Shown: positions 1-24,398, counted from the first letter of the stretch. The stretch: DNA of 64,000 nucleotides from Siniperca chuatsi (GCF_020085105.1 NC_058053.1:14656888-14720887); one strand, 5' to 3'. Notes: generated by a model not told the origin, from the letters alone. Numbers and translations: made by a program.

Positions 1-1119
1 TTTGCAGCTGAGAAACAAAAACTGTGTGTGTGTGTGTGTGTGTCGTTGCCGGCTATCCAATAGATGTGTGACAAGGAGAAATGCATTTGTTGCAAGAGTG
101 CAAGAGTTTTGATTGTACACAAAGCTGGACTACCAAACGGGCACAGTGGGCAACTTTGACCCTCGGAAGCCCCAAAACTCCAAGTTCAATGTGTGACAAT
201 GAGTTTGTGGTCATTTGATTAGTTGCAAATTTGCTTAAGCACAACATAAACTGAAATGAAAAGGGCCTTAAAGGATAGGTTCACATCAACCCTGTGTAAA
301 TACAATACTCGCACTGCAAAAATGCATTTTTAAGTTCAGTTGAGGCTAATGAGTTTTCAACAGTCTGAGTTAGCCAAATCAAGTGAGTATCTTTCAAACT
401 TAGTATGAAATTCCCTCTTTGTGTTTCCACCGACCGTGTTCCTCTGCTAAGCCGCAGTGTAGGTACAGTACTACTGTAACTTCGTGTCAGGAAGGGACTT
501 TTCAAGGCCAATATGGACAGGAGTAACAATTGCAGCAGCTCTTTCAAAGTACGTATGCGCATGTGACTATAGCTTTAAGATAAACTTGGAAAAATGTGAA
601 ATATCCTTTTAAGGTAGGTCCTGCATTTTAACTGGTTCCATCTTGTAGAGGAGCCCTGCTCAAAATCTAGTCTTTATTATTTGTTTTGTCATTTAATATT
701 GTACTTACATGGTGCATATTCCTTAATAGATATCTTTAGTCAAATGACCAAATCCTAACTGAGACACAGTAGTTCTGGGGGCCCCTAGAGGGAGGAACCA
801 GGAAGTCGAGGGGGGCCCTAAACCAACCTGAGAATCTGGAGAAGTCAGGACTGGACAGCAGCCTTTAAAAGCATGAGCAGGCCGTGGAGCTGTCCGGTGC
901 TGAAAGCACTTCAAATGCTCTCCTTGTGTATACAGTATATAGTATACACATATATAGTATATATGTATATACAGTATATGTAATGTACAGTTTTGTGTTC
1001 TATATCAACAGTGTCACAACATGACAAAATGACCTTTAATCTGATTGATGATATAAGAGATAACAAATCTCCCGGAGATGTATGGGTGATTGCTTGTGAT
1101 TGGCTGTCTTCTCTGTCTT

Positions 1120-1210
<91 letters not shown>

Positions 1211-3100
1211 TCCACTCGTGTCCCTGCGGTCATGTATGATGGTGACGTGTTCCAGATTAATGGGCCGGTGTATAATTAGCCTCCTGAAGTATTTCTGGAG
1301 TGGCCCGTTTGCGTGCTCTGCCTCCTGCAGGAGTCATTCTTGGTTTCTCACTGCCACCTCGTGGATTTGGGGGTTTTCGTCCTTTTCAGTGTGTCATGAT
1401 GTAGGTTACATCTTCACCATTCAAACCCCAGCCTGTCAGCACAGAAAGTGGGACAATATGAGGTTTGTGACAGGTGCATATTGTAGATTTAATGACAAGC
1501 AGCGTTAAGATCATCTGCAAACGTTTTTATTGAATCATGTAATGGATTGGGGGGGGGGTAACGGAGTATTTAGGCTCGTGTGGCGCTTTCTTTACTGTTG
1601 TCCTCTTGTTTTTTGTTTTTTATTTCCCACAAGAACAAAACCAGCGATCTCTCCCCCCCCCCTCCCCCTCCCCTCTTCGATCCTGAGCCCTCCTCACGTA
1701 ATGTGTTGCTCATAACATCAACTTCAAGTCCATGTTCGTGACCAGGATTCAAACCATAGTTATGTGACCAGGATTCAAACCAGAGTTATATAGATCCGAA
1801 GACAACCAACACTTCCCCAAAAAAGTGACACTTCGGGGGCCGAAAGCGGCGCCATTCAGTGTCAAGCCTGCAGACGGTCGTGCTCCACTAATATGCAGCA
1901 CCGGCGGAGGTAGTATACTCGCCGTGACTCATTCGTGCGCAATGACAATAAACAGACAAGGCTTGCTTTAAATGTCAGCAAATCAAAGCTACTTCAACAA
2001 AAGCAAGGTCACCTTGTGTGTGGGATCTAGCAGAGAACTGAAGCTCAGGTCTGTTTTTTCTTCTTCTTCTTCTTGGAGTGTACCAAAGAGTGCAGCAGTC
2101 TCTCCTTCAGGACTTAATTTGGTGGTAAATTCACTTTCGTGAAAACATTTTTTGGATGGACTGCACCTATTCACCTGGACCCACATAATCACGGTAAGTG
2201 GCTTTATTCATTTGTCGTTCGGGCTAATAAGTCTGAACTGAACGCACTCTTATTTATTGTCGTTGGAGATGCTCTAACAGGTGTTTTTATAGGGTTTGCT
2301 CCCTGCAGAATCATAGGTTTAAGTGACAAAATTTGGGAAGCTTGTATGTGAATTGCATGTGTGTAGAAACTGTTTATGTTATTCTCATTTAGCCTTTAAT
2401 AACAGGTTGGTGGTTTGGAAAGAGGGATGCAGGTCGTCCTTTTCTAAGGGGGGCTTTAACCTGCATCACGGTGCAATAATCACCTTGATCTGATATTTGT
2501 CCTGTACTACTGTACTGAAACAGGCCATATTATGAATTACAGTAAGTAAGTAAAAATGAAACTGCTCTTGTAGGCTTTTGTGTGTGGGTTTTTGTTATTT
2601 TTTGTTTTTTTGTATATGGCCTTACCTCCAGATATTCAATATGTGTGCCAATTTTGATGATCTGACAGCTGCGTGTTTAACAGCCTTGCCCAGAACAGTT
2701 TGGGATGTGGTATTTATGATGAGGAACATGAAGCTGTGTGGGTATTCACCAGCATCCATCCTGAGCAGGATCAAGATGCTGAAATAATGTGTTCCTATCA
2801 GGTGGTTAAAGTAGGTGCAGGATTTGTCTTTGAACTGAACTTGTCATCCGCGATATATTCGTTTTCTCTCTGCCGACTAATTGAATCTAAACTTGTAAGA
2901 CAGACTGTGCCCTTGTCGTCTACAGGTCTGGGTGCCAACTTGAGCATCTCTCTCAGTGTTAAAGAGCAAGAGGCGCCTATTTAAAATACTGTACAGCTCG
3001 TGGGTTTCTCGTTTTCCCTGCCAGTGAGGTTTACTTTTCATTTTTCATAGTATAAAGAGAGATTTTGGGGGCATTAAAGGAATAAAAAAAGTGACCAGGC
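1..3100. other. Upstream flank of gad1, no gene recognised
   Basis: I see no exon with recognisable protein similarity or convincing splice signals here. The open frames are short and unrelated to known families; two are simply readings of the TG tract. A short (TG)n run lies at 25-43 and a long one at 1123-1209. A palindrome-like TATA/TATATAC-rich stretch lies at 928-985. The non-coding first exon and promoter of gad1 should lie in or near the right part of this interval, because mammalian GAD1 starts with untranslated exons, but I cannot place the start site. Confidence 0.5.
1123..1209. repeat. (TG)n dinucleotide microsatellite
   Basis: About 43 uninterrupted TG units follow a TC-rich lead-in (TCTTCTCTG). 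Long open frames in both strands across it (Cys-Val and Thr-His repeats) come only from the repeat. The length makes it likely to be polymorphic. Confidence 0.97.
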
Positions 3101-3139
3101 TTTTTGAGGTGAGGACTTTGGCACCACGTCTCGGGAGTG

Positions 3140-14028
<10,889 letters not shown>

Positions 14029-14579
14029 GAGCCACACCTAACCAACCAACCAACCAACACCCCAGAGGAGAGCCTTGAGCTTGGCTTCATGTCCCTTTTG
14101 TCTCATAAAGACGTTGAAATGTTTGCTTACAGGTCTTCTCTGGCAACGCACAACAAATAATAAGCCCTGTGTGTCTCTTCTCTGTCTGTTCTGTCTTTAG
14201 CAGCAATGACATATATTCAAAACATTTGCACACAAGGTTATCTGAGTATAAAGGACATAAGTCAAAACTTGAGAGAATCACAAAAACACACAGGTATTCT
14301 TGCTAGACTGCATGTTAAGTGTAAATAAACCTAATATAATGTCAATTAAATGAGATTAACACTGGTTACCTTTCATGTAAATATGAAATAGCAAGAATAT
14401 CTGATCACTTGAATGATTCCCTCTATAGCAGCTATTTAAAAAAATAATAATTTTACTGTTGTACCATATGAAGATCAGTATTAAAAACAGGATGAAATCA
14501 AATATTTTTTCACAAGTAACAGAGCACAATGTAGGGAACCTTATTGCGTTGACATAAACAGTATTAATGTAAAAAAATG

Positions 14580-14582
<3 letters not shown>

Positions 14583-14650
<68 letters not shown>

Positions 14651-14663
14651 ATATATATATATA

Positions 14664-14733
<70 letters not shown>
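14583..14733. repeat. (TA)n tract with central GCC interruption, in gad1 3' UTR
   Basis: Nearly pure TA over about 150 bp, broken by TGCCA at about 14647 and TAATTA near 14666. TA repeats are self-complementary, so a transcript reading through would fold into a long hairpin or cruciform. Confidence 0.95.
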
Positions 14734-14739
<6 letters not shown>

Positions 14740-15739
14740 AAGTGCTCCATGCCATCTATGTAATTATCAAGCCAGATGCACCGCCACATTGTACCCTAGC
14801 TGTTATTTCCCTTTGATATTACATAAGTGGAAATGTATAACACAGTCATTGTAACAAGTTCTGTACTTGATTACTGTGTTTTTAGAGATTTTTGTGTAGA
14901 TTGTGTATAGTATTGTTACATTGCCTTTGTGCCAAATGTGTCCTAGTTTTACAGTGAGAAAACCCTATATGTAAATCGATGATACAGTATAGTATGTAAT
15001 ACATGAATCGCTTTATATCCAGAGATTATAATTGTGAATAGGTTATCTGCTGTTCAGTTCCATTTGTAATGTATACTCATTCCTATTTGGAATCTCTGCT
15101 GTATAATATCACAATGTTTTGAATAACATTGAAGTCTTTTAGTGTATTTGTGAACCAAAGAAGGGTTGAGTTACATTTATGATCATGTACATGACCCTTA
15201 TTCTCCCTTATAGATGTATTCAGATGTTTATATAAGAATACTTAACTTACCGCCCTTAACTTTAGTGCAATCTATGTTGTGTAACTGTGCAATGTCATTG
15301 TGATTCACTGACTGAATGTTTTCGAGACACTTGGCTACATGTGGGAGGCATGACTGGCAGTGCGGCTGCTACTGCCAGTGCTTTATTAATGATAAAAAGC
15401 ACAATGCTAAACCGTGATCTTAGGGCAGCTTTTATTCTATGGACATATGATTGTATTATAACGTGTTAAGTGGAGTAAAACTATAATATGCAAATTTAAG
15501 TTTGTCTTAAAATGCTGACTGTAGGCACACTTTTATGTTGAGAAAAACAATGTGAGAAACTGGGTTTACTTATCATTAAGAATTTTGCTTGAACAATGAA
15601 ATGCACAGTGTTTGCTACTGTAATAAGATTTATTAAACAATTGTACATTCCTGAATTAGTGGGATGAAATATCCCTTGTTAAATTCAATGTAGGCACACG
15701 CCACCATTTGCAGAGTATCACTGTTGTAGCCACAGCATT

Positions 15740-15745
15740 AATAAA
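15740..15745 (+). terminator. gad1: AATAAA polyadenylation signal, candidate distal gad1 site
   Basis: A canonical AATAAA within CATTAATAAAGAC, about 1.7 kb after the gad1 stop, and the first canonical signal after the TA tract in this orientation that I noticed. A proximal alternative is at 14324-14329. Confidence 0.45.
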
Positions 15746-16649
15746 GACATGAGCTGTAGAACATCTGTGGGCACAATTTTTTGCAGTTTGTAAAAGGACA
15801 TTTAACTTTACAAATAAATATGTATGGCAATCAACACTGGAGAAGACTTACCTTAACTCGTGTGTTTAGTTGAGTTTAGTTTTTTCCTTCAAATATTTTT
15901 AACTTTTCTTCTGACCTTTTTAAAGTACAATATATAGAAAAGTATTGAAGTGGTAAGCCTTCCCTTTGCCACAAACTGTGTTTGCACATTTGATGAAGAT
16001 GACAAAATGTGGAAATGACCAAGAAGTGTTATTACACCAAAAAGGGAAACATCTTTTACATATTGTATGAGCTATGCACAAGCAAATATATATTCCTTTT
16101 CTTTGCCAAAAAGAAAGAAATGTATGACATCCTACATAGTGTTACTTTGGGGGTCAATTAGATGACAGAGAGGTTCGATGTCTTATAAACAAACTGAAAT
16201 CCACCTCTCACGTTATCTGGGATTTTGGAGGGCTAGTGCTGCCTAGAAAGTACTGCCAACAGCAATCACAGACACAGCGCATATAGAAATCCACTGTATT
16301 TAAAGTCATTAAGTATCAAGGTGATAAAACAATGTTAAGTGTGTTTTTTTTTGTTTTTTTTTTAGCTGGAAAAGAGGTCCGGGACCCCAAACTGAACATT
16401 AGGGTTAAAAGACACTCTTGTCCCCTGGCTGAGACAGGTTGAGTGCATCAAGGTGTTGAGATGAGAAAACTGTCACTGTACTGGTATCCATCCTTTAGAC
16501 AAATATGCAAAATAAGTACAATATATGGAGAAAATGATTAATCAATCTTGGCCTGATATTGTCTATGTAAAACTCTAGAGTAAATGTGCATGTTTTCCAT
16601 TTCAGATCTTATTTCTTTTTTCTCGTACATCTTTTCAATGCACCTGGTT

Positions 16650-16790
16650 GTCACCAGCCATCGGTCAGATTAATCACCCTGGAGGGACTTTTTATTGGCT
16701 GATCATCTCACAGCTGAGATTTCACGAGCACCCCCTGCCAATTCCTTCACTCCTCTCATTACTCACATTTAAGATATTTATCATAAAACG
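16650..16790. promoter_or_regulatory. Candidate regulatory element downstream of gad1
   Basis: A compact unique stretch with TCAGATTAATCACC, TTATTGGCTGATC, CACAGCTGAG (E-box) and ATTTAAG. These are dense transcription-factor-like motifs in a gene-free interval near a developmentally regulated neuronal gene. Inference only; no alignment was available. Confidence 0.22.
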
Positions 16791-17107
16791 CATTAGACTG
16801 TGCTCTCTTAACATTTTTTTTCCGAGGCGCCTATTTCAAGGCTCTGCCTGGCTGCATTTTATTTCAACACAGCTGTAGAGGGGACTGGCTGTTTCAGTGG
16901 CTCTTCTCCCATCCTCCACCAGGCAGACGCTGCTTCTTTGTTTCATGCTTCAGTGCAGCGATCATTACAGACCCAGTGTCACTGGGTGCTTTGTAAAGTT
17001 ACAGGGAACAGAGGATTAAAGGAATAACTGCTCATATAATGGGGTGATAGAAATAATAACCCTTGACTTCTTGCCACATCTAAAGGGAGAGTGATTTTTT
17101 TTTTTTA

Positions 17108-17139
17108 TTTGTTTGTTGTTCTAACAAACAACAAACAAA
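17108..17139. repeat. Perfect 13-bp inverted repeat (hairpin)
   Basis: TTTGTTTGTTGTT (17108-17120) and AACAACAAACAAA (17127-17139) are exact reverse complements around a 6-base loop. They are simple-sequence arms, so this probably arose by local repeat expansion and is not a functional structure. Confidence 0.85.
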
Positions 17140-18369
17140 CGGCTGTATCATTGAAGGTTAAACGTACCAAAGAGTAATGACATGGCTAATTTGGAAGCAG
17201 GTGTTTGAGAATCTTATAATGATTGAATGCAAATGAAACCAGGCCTGAAGCTCTTATAGTTTGTCACAGTTTAGTAACTTGCAAGACATGAATAAATTGC
17301 CGCCCAAAGGAAGTAACATAATCACTGAACCAATCAGATTATGCAAAATGTTTCAGAAAAAGATTTATATTGGATATAATGGTAAATAAAGTATGGAAAG
17401 AACAGGTTTGTTAGACTATAAAATTAATATTTAGTAGTATTTGAAGGGGTTCATCACTTTAATCAGCAATCAGTATCTCCCATCAATTCTAATTACAAGC
17501 ATAATTAAACTTTGATCACGAGGAGATCAGGCCAGTGAAAATAATAAGGAGCAGTTCTGTTTTTGCAGTGGCCTCTGTCTCTGGAGGGCGGGTGGGAGCT
17601 GGCTCTGAACACCAGACTGTGAAACACTTAATGTCTGTCTCTGTACTGTGTCTGTTCACCCTCCATTTCACACCTGGGACACACACACACACACACACAC
17701 ACAGAGGATTCAGCAGAATACTGCAAATGAAACAAAGACCATCACATTTATTGAGCTCATTGCATTGCCTTTTCTTCCTGTTTAAATTGTATTTCCATTA
17801 CAGACACTTTTTTTTGGGGGGGGGAAGCAAAGTTTCCTCTCACACACAATAGGTCACTCGCCCATCTATCCTCTCCCAGTCATGCTACTCCTCCCTCTTA
17901 TATATCCAAGAATCTTGTCAGTGGTTTCTTGATGCGCCAAATATATCTCCCACTCCTGGGAATCACTGCCACATTAGCTTCCTGATAGATACTGACGTTC
18001 CCATTGTGTAAGGCAAGTCTAATGAAATGATGATGATGATGATATTGACTGCGGGCTGCTTGCCAGCCCTTCCCCCCCTCTTCTCCATGCACCATTTATA
18101 CACACATGCAGCTATGGCCACAATTTAGCCTTATTTACTTAACAACCCACAGTTCAACATGGGCAGCAGTTTTGCTCTTATAGTTGTTCAATTTAAAGGT
18201 CAATAATTATGTGTTCTTGTGCTGTAAAATGTGTTTATGTGTTTATGTGCACAATCTGTTCATTTTGTTCTTAAATTCAAGCCAAATAGCAAACGTGCTT
18301 GACATTAAAAAACAGCAATAACAGAATCAATTGTAACACCTTAAGGCCTCTGACTTCTAAAGTAATTAT

Positions 18370-18480
18370 AATGGCTTACATTTATTTAAATAGCCTCCTG
18401 TCATTGACTGTGTGTCCATGGCTTGATTAATCTTGGCAGAAAGTAAATTTTAATCGGGAGATTAATAGTCCAGAGACTGT
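18370..18480. promoter_or_regulatory. Candidate enhancer with clustered TAATC motifs
   Basis: GCTTGATTAATCTTGGC, TTTTAATCGGGAG and GAGATTAATAG occur within about 60 bp, giving repeated TAATC (bicoid/Otx-type) and ATTAA cores in unique sequence. Proposed as a regulatory candidate for gad1 or gorasp2; not tested by comparison. Confidence 0.25.
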
Positions 18481-19334
18481 AACTTGCCTGTCTCTATGGC
18501 TGGGGAGTGTAAACCTAATGTGGCGCTTGTTAAAGTTGAAAGGCTGCTAGTAAATGTCTCTGTTGGACATTTTCTAAAGGAATAAGTCCTGGAGCAATTA
18601 CACTGCACCTAACCAAGTCTGTGTGTGCTGATTGCTATCACACATGCTAAATGAACAAAACAACCTCTAGTCTCTAGCTCTGCTTTCAAGACATTTTTTT
18701 TCCTGAATAGCAACTATGGGGCAGGAAAGGACAGGAGTCATATGTCTGATGTTGCTGAAATTAAAATGATAAACAACAACAATAATGACATGATAACTAC
18801 TTGTACTGGTGTTTGGCTGTGCTGCTCTGTCATCTTAATGCAGGCTTTTCTAATTTTATCTCTGCCTCCCAGCAATACAGAGAACATTATGTCAGCACAG
18901 AGCATGTATTTATTAGACAACCCTTTCATCCTGCAAAAGATTTGGTGGGGGGGGCAAGCAAGGGGACCTATAGATATTTATCAAATTATGGACATTTTAA
19001 TTTCTGGCAACTTCTTTGTTAATGTCTCCCTCACCTCCTCCAACTTGGTGTCTGTGGAGGCGAGGGAGTCTGAACAAAAGTACAGCGCTTTGCAGCTTTA
19101 GTTTTTCTCCAGAGTGGATTCCTTGGAGGACTGAAGTATAAATCTGAGAGAGATATCCAGAACAGTGATCGCAGAGTTTTAAGGCGTCAGCAAGCTTCTG
19201 CTGAAATACAGAGTTTATTTATCTGGATCTTGAAATAGCGAGTGTCAGTATAAACTATCTTTCGACTGGTAGTAAATAATGGATTTGAAGATCTGTTACG
19301 CAAAGCAACAATGAATGATTTAAGTTTTAACAAA

Positions 19335-19507
19335 CAAATGAATAACAGAAAAGCAACAAATCCTCACACTGGAGAAGCTGGAACCATCAAATGTGTAGCA
19401 TTTTGCTTGAAAATTGACATAAATGATTAATCGATTATCAAATTGGCTGACAATGAATTTTCTGTCTATCGACTAATTGATAAATCAACTAATCGCTTCA
19501 TCTCTAT
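19335..19507 (+). repeat. Partial copy of a dispersed GATTAATCGATT-type fish repeat
   Basis: Shares with the longer copy at 52363-52709 the ordered phrases GAGAAGCTGGAAC, CATTTTGCTTGAAAA/CATTTTTGCTTAATAA, AATGAATTTTCTGTC/CATGAATTTTCTGTG and TCGACTAATTGATAAATCAAC. Same orientation; the left half is missing. The TAATCGATTATCAAATTGGC phrase is characteristic of this family. The family name is uncertain. Confidence 0.65.
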
Positions 19508-21209
19508 GTCTATACGTTGATATTACTATCTATAATGAATAAAAATTAATGCTAAAGCAGGATGAAAATACTAAGATATAAGATATCTTACTATATCCTA
19601 CATATAGTTATATACAACAAAAGAATCCCAAAATACAAGCACCAAGCAATACATGAGTATTAAATATTTCATAAACAATGTGTGACTGTATCGTGGTCAC
19701 AAACATCCTGATCTCTGCAGCGGTATACTGGACTCAAGAAGTAAAGTTTCCACATCTTTTAAGGACAGAAACGGACTTTAATTCTGCACTGCAGCTCTTC
19801 CCATAAATGTAAAAATGATGATGATCTAGCAACATGCAAAGTTTGACTTCCTCTGATTGCTTGTGAAACCACACTTGAATTTGCTTATCTTAGAATATGA
19901 AAACACCATAAGGGAGTAGTGCATATAACCTACAGGGTGCACCTCGTCTTGTAAAATGTAGCCAAATGTGTGGCATTGTTGATCATCTATGCTTCTCTAG
20001 AACTGAAAGGCTCTGAGAACAAGATTTTGGTTAAACCTGTCTAAATGTGGGAAAAGGGTGAAATATTCATATCAAACAACATTCCTGTCTTGTGAAGCTA
20101 AAACATAAATATATAAAAATATATATATAAATTAGTGTCTCCAGAGATGTTGGTGCAATTTTGTGGAGAATTTTTAAGGTTGTAGTGTTAATGCATGATC
20201 AACCACAGTGTTAACTGACATGTTATTCATGTTCTGCATATGTCATGTTTTAACACTGATCCCTTTGTTGTATTGTTTTGTATTTAGAAATATGTCATTT
20301 TTAAAAGTCATATCAATTTGGTGATTTTCAGACATGTTTTACAATAACATTTCCTTCTACTTGACAGTCAAAATTAATAAGTATTGCCTTTCTTTTTCTT
20401 TATCAATGTTTGCACCTTTTAAGCAGGAGACAAAGTGTAAAATACTAATTGCGGAGAATCACTATTCTAAAGTGATTCTATGTGAATCTCCGTGATGGTT
20501 CAGACGAATAAATAAGAATAAAATCTTCTTGTCAGAATATATCACACCAATGCTCGATCTCCTCTCTTGAATAAGTATACATTTTATCATCCAGCGCAGT
20601 TGCAGAGAGACGAAATCAAGGTGAGCTGCAGCGGACACATAGACTGACAGGATAACTGATGATTGAGGAGGAGAATCACAATGCTGAGCAAGTTTATTTC
20701 AAATTATTTGATAAGAGCTGCTGCACTACAGATATTCAACTACATATACATTAATCTACTCCTTGAGCCCATGTTCTTTACAGCACTGATGATGTCCCTT
20801 ATTATCACAGGGACAATTTTATACTCTCACATCTTCCCTGGCTCTGGTTTCTGCTCTCTCGTGATTATACAATCAAATCAAAAAGCAGCTGAGATCTGAA
20901 TAAAAAGCAACTTTTAAAATAAAGCTGAGGTTATCGCTTAGCTATGTTAATAGTTATAGATTGTTACAGGAAGTTAACAGAGGCTCATTACTCATCTTCC
21001 AGAAAATCTAAGGTAGGGTGTTTTTATTTTACACGTCTCTAATCAACAACTTGTTCCACACAGAACCTCATTCAAGCAGCTAAATTACAAGGAGGAGGCA
21101 GAACTCTAAATGACTGCAGACACTGTCAACATACTTTAATATCAGGCTCTCACACAGCACCGTGGTGCCATTGAGCAAAGCATTGTTATCTGTGTGTCTT
21201 TGTGGGTGT

Positions 21210-21660
21210 GGGAAGGGGAAGGGAGTATTCAAATCCTTTGCTTACTGAGTATTGTATTATTGCTTAAATAGCAATACTACAAGGTAACAATACTCAACAT
21301 TACAAGTGAAAATCCTGAAAAATGTATTTAACTTTAAAAAGTACTTATTATGAAGAATACCACATTAAGAGTGTTGAATTGTTGATGCATTTTAACATTT
21401 TAGCTGGTGCTAAGTCAAACTGTTCAGTACTTTTATCATCATATTTCATCAGCTCATCACGTTTTGAATAAGATTTGATCTGCAAAGTAATGTTACCTAG
21501 CAACAGCAATCAGATAGAAGCAAAATGTACAATATTTTCCACTGAAATTTTGTGGAGTAACTGTTAGAAGTAGTAAGTGGAGAAACGCAAGTAAAGCACC
21601 ATTACCTCAAAATTGTACAGTATAATTGTACACAAGTAAATGTACTTTACCTTCCTGCAG
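21210..21660. mobile_element. Diverged hAT-like MITE copy
   Basis: Carries the same ordered phrases as the copies at 10252-10678 and 31133-31506: GAGTATTCAAATCCTTTGCTT at the left, ACAAGTGAAAATCCTG inside, GCAAAGTAA, and ACAAGTAAATGTACTTTACC at the right. The terminal CAGTGGTGG motifs are eroded, so the ends are approximate and no target duplication could be read. Confidence 0.55.
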
Positions 21661-22540
21661 AGCTTTGGACTTGAGTCAGACCTATACTTCACCAAAATGA
21701 AGACTTGACTAGACTCCCTAAAAACTTGGCTTGACTTGATAAAGCAAAAACTTTCTGATCTCAACTTTTGATACTGGAACAAAAAGGAAAAACAGAACAA
21801 ACAAACAAACAAAAGTAACAGTCACATTCAGGCCAGTGCCTGATAATTTAATTATGAGTCCTATGGACTGACTTAGTCTTAGCAATGTAAAGACTCTATT
21901 ACACTATTTCACTATTAACACAGCTTTAAACTAACAATATTTAAATGCCTTGTCATTTTATAGATCAGCATTCAGAGACTTGAAATACTTGCATATGACT
22001 TACAATTTGCCTATAAAGGGCAGGAATTTACCCCCAGGCCCCACTGTTAACCCCGCACAAAGAGCCCTGGGACCCTTGGTGCACTGTGTATATCACCTCC
22101 AAGTTTTTGCACGCAGCAGATTACACAAGGCATCTTCATTACACTGTACTCCCAGAGACTATCCAGTTCTCATATGTTGGATAAACACTACCTGCCAGGT
22201 TTTCTGTGAGTCAGTTTGGTGTAAACTGACTAAACACATATTTCTTTAGGTATATGCACCATGTGAGCACAATACAACCTACAAATTAGTCCAACACTAG
22301 ATTTTGACACACGCAGGACTATTCTTAGTTAAAATATTGTACTGTTTTTTTGTAGGAATTCCCTTGCAGACATGCACTGCTGGGGCATTTTGGGCCCCTG
22401 CAAAGTATGGGGCCCCCGAAGCAGTTGATAATGCAGCCTTGTAAAAGAGTTAAAACAGCTCTGCCCTCTACCCCTACGCTAATTTATAAACATGGATGAT
22501 TATGAATTTGATTTGAGCCTTGCAGTAGACACATATGCTG

Positions 22541-22690
22541 CTGTCATCAAACATCTGACCCACAGCGGAAGTGCTGGCGTGGAACCAGGATCCGCAGGAA
22601 ACACGGCAGTTTTACGGATATGATCTGGCGGAGAGCCGCCTGCTAACTGACACAGCTAGCCCACCCTGATACACGCACATTCAGGGAAAC
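22541..22690 (+). promoter_or_regulatory. gorasp2: gorasp2 promoter and 5' UTR region
   Basis: A local rise in GC and CpG (GGCGTGG, GCAGGAAACACGG, ATCTGGCGGAGAGCCGCC) with an ETS-like AGCGGAAGTG at about 22565, directly upstream of the start codon. No TATA box is obvious. This fits a housekeeping, CpG-type promoter; the start site itself is not resolved. Confidence 0.5.
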
Positions 22691-24398
22691 ATGGGAGCGT
22701 CTGAGAGCGTCGAGATACCAGGTGGAGGGACTGAAGGCTACCACGTCCTCAGGGTAAGAGCAGTTTTCATGTCCCGGTGAAACGCAGCATATTTACTGTC
22801 TGTGAGAGAGAGACGGGAACAGGGCTCTGCTAGCTAACGTTTTAGTATAGTTAATGGAGTTCACAGCTAGCTTAAATAATGATATTCATATATTAATTCA
22901 GTGGCAGTTATTTGACAGGACATCGGAGAGGTTTCGCCATCACATCTACCAGCTAACGTTAGCTAACTGCCAACGGGTAACTGTCAAGATCTGAATGAGT
23001 GCTCGTGCTTGTAGTGTCGTAGCTAGCTCAGTTGGTGTTACGCCCCACACTCGTTCAGGTGTATTATCATTGACCTGTGAGGCTGTTCTGCCGTGAACTG
23101 TCTTTAGTTATTATTTCATATAATAGCTATTTTGTCAGGTGTTTTTAAGCTGTATGAATTCATATGACTTGGCACGGTTAATTAATATTCAAGCACGCGC
23201 TGTCGTTAAACAGCAGAAGCTGATTTCGGTTTTTGTCGGTGCTCGCGGAGAACGCCTCCTTGATGTTGCCAGAATAACCGGTGTGACTACTTCACATAAC
23301 ATAGGAAGATGGGTGTGTGCTTCCATTTAGAAAAAAAGGCGATTAAATCCAAGGCGTACAGAGAAAGGAGTCTAGTCTAGAGAGTCTTTTAGTATAGAGA
23401 ACAACTCTGACCCTGATGGAGGCCACAAGCTGAAACATGGTAGGCTTGCAATACATTTGTTCTTTATATTTGTGTGTTGTTAAGTTTAGCTGGACTTTTG
23501 ACCGCTCAACAGTCCAAAATCTTAATATATTTAATTTACTGTCATAGAAGACTAAGCAAGCAAGCAAATATTTACATTTTAGACCCTGTAAACGTAAGGC
23601 TTACTGACTTCATTAAGGGATCGGGTATTGGGCGATACAGTGTCTTTATAAAATTCTGCGTTTCCACTATCAGTTCTATCAGTTCAGTCACAGCCGGCCA
23701 CCGTCTCTGTTGTTAGTGCCACAGCATAATCCCTAGCCTTATGTTACGTTACATAAAAACAATTCTAATAAGTTCCATGGAGCCATATACCCCTAATGCT
23801 GCGAATCTCCAGTTCCAAAGGTGCTCTATTGGACTGAGATCTGGGGCCAGGTGCATAATTTGTACTTCAAAACTCTTTGAATGACTTAATCTGTGTGTGC
23901 ACACAAAGACAGAAATATTCATAAGCATTTTGTTCATCAGACGTATAAAGCCACACATACTCATGTTTCTGTTTTGTAAATCTCAATCGTTGTGGAACTG
24001 GATGCATGAGCCTCATTTCCACTCCCACAGTTTGCCATAAACTGATGCAGACACAAGTTCAAGTTCTTTATTGTCATATGCACAACGATTACAGTGAAGC
24101 AGTCACTGGCAATGAATTTCTTAATTCTCAGGCTCCCTCCAACAATGCTCAAACAAGATGTATAAAAAGAAAATCATGCAAGTAAAAAGAGAATCTTAGA
24201 CGTAAGACATAAAATAGTGCAGAACGCCCTTAAACATGCATTTGCATATTGATACTTGTGTCTGCTCCGCTTCTCATTAAACCTGTCAAACGGCAAAGAA
24301 GTGCAATTTCACTGTTTGTGTCGCATCGGCAAGGTTCTCGCTCTACTCACAGCTGTAATCACATGCATCTGTAAACCACCATCGTGGTGATATCTCAG

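Larger units (their letters stand above)
14029..15770 (+). other. gad1: gad1 3' untranslated region
   Basis: Follows the TAA stop at 14026-14028. It opens with an ACCAACCAACCAACC run and holds a 150-bp TA tract and many AT-rich phrases. AATAAA signals lie at 14324-14329 (short form) and 15740-15745 (long form). The true 3' end is not shown by sequence alone; a long 3' UTR is usual for neuronal transcripts. Confidence 0.6.
15771..22540. other. gad1-gorasp2 intergenic region, no gene recognised
   Basis: No exon with recognisable similarity on either strand. It contains a (CA)n at about 17683-17703, a perfect 13-bp stem hairpin at 17108-17139, a partial dispersed repeat at about 19335-19507, and a diverged hAT-like MITE at about 21210-21660. 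Homeodomain-motif-rich stretches near 16650-16790 and 18370-18480 may be regulatory. The remaining sequence is unremarkable and AT-rich. Confidence 0.6.

Noticed and set aside
993..1508. Long open frame with a Cys-Val run
   Set aside because: It is a reading of the (TG)n microsatellite with random flanks; no family similarity and no splice support.
14356..14755. Open frames of Tyr-Ile repeats on the minus strand
   Set aside because: These are produced by the (TA)n tract in the gad1 3' UTR; the same applies to 59266-59667.
20663..20899. Small hydrophobic open frame in the intergenic region
   Set aside because: No similarity, no promoter or splice context; length is expected by chance in AT-rich DNA.
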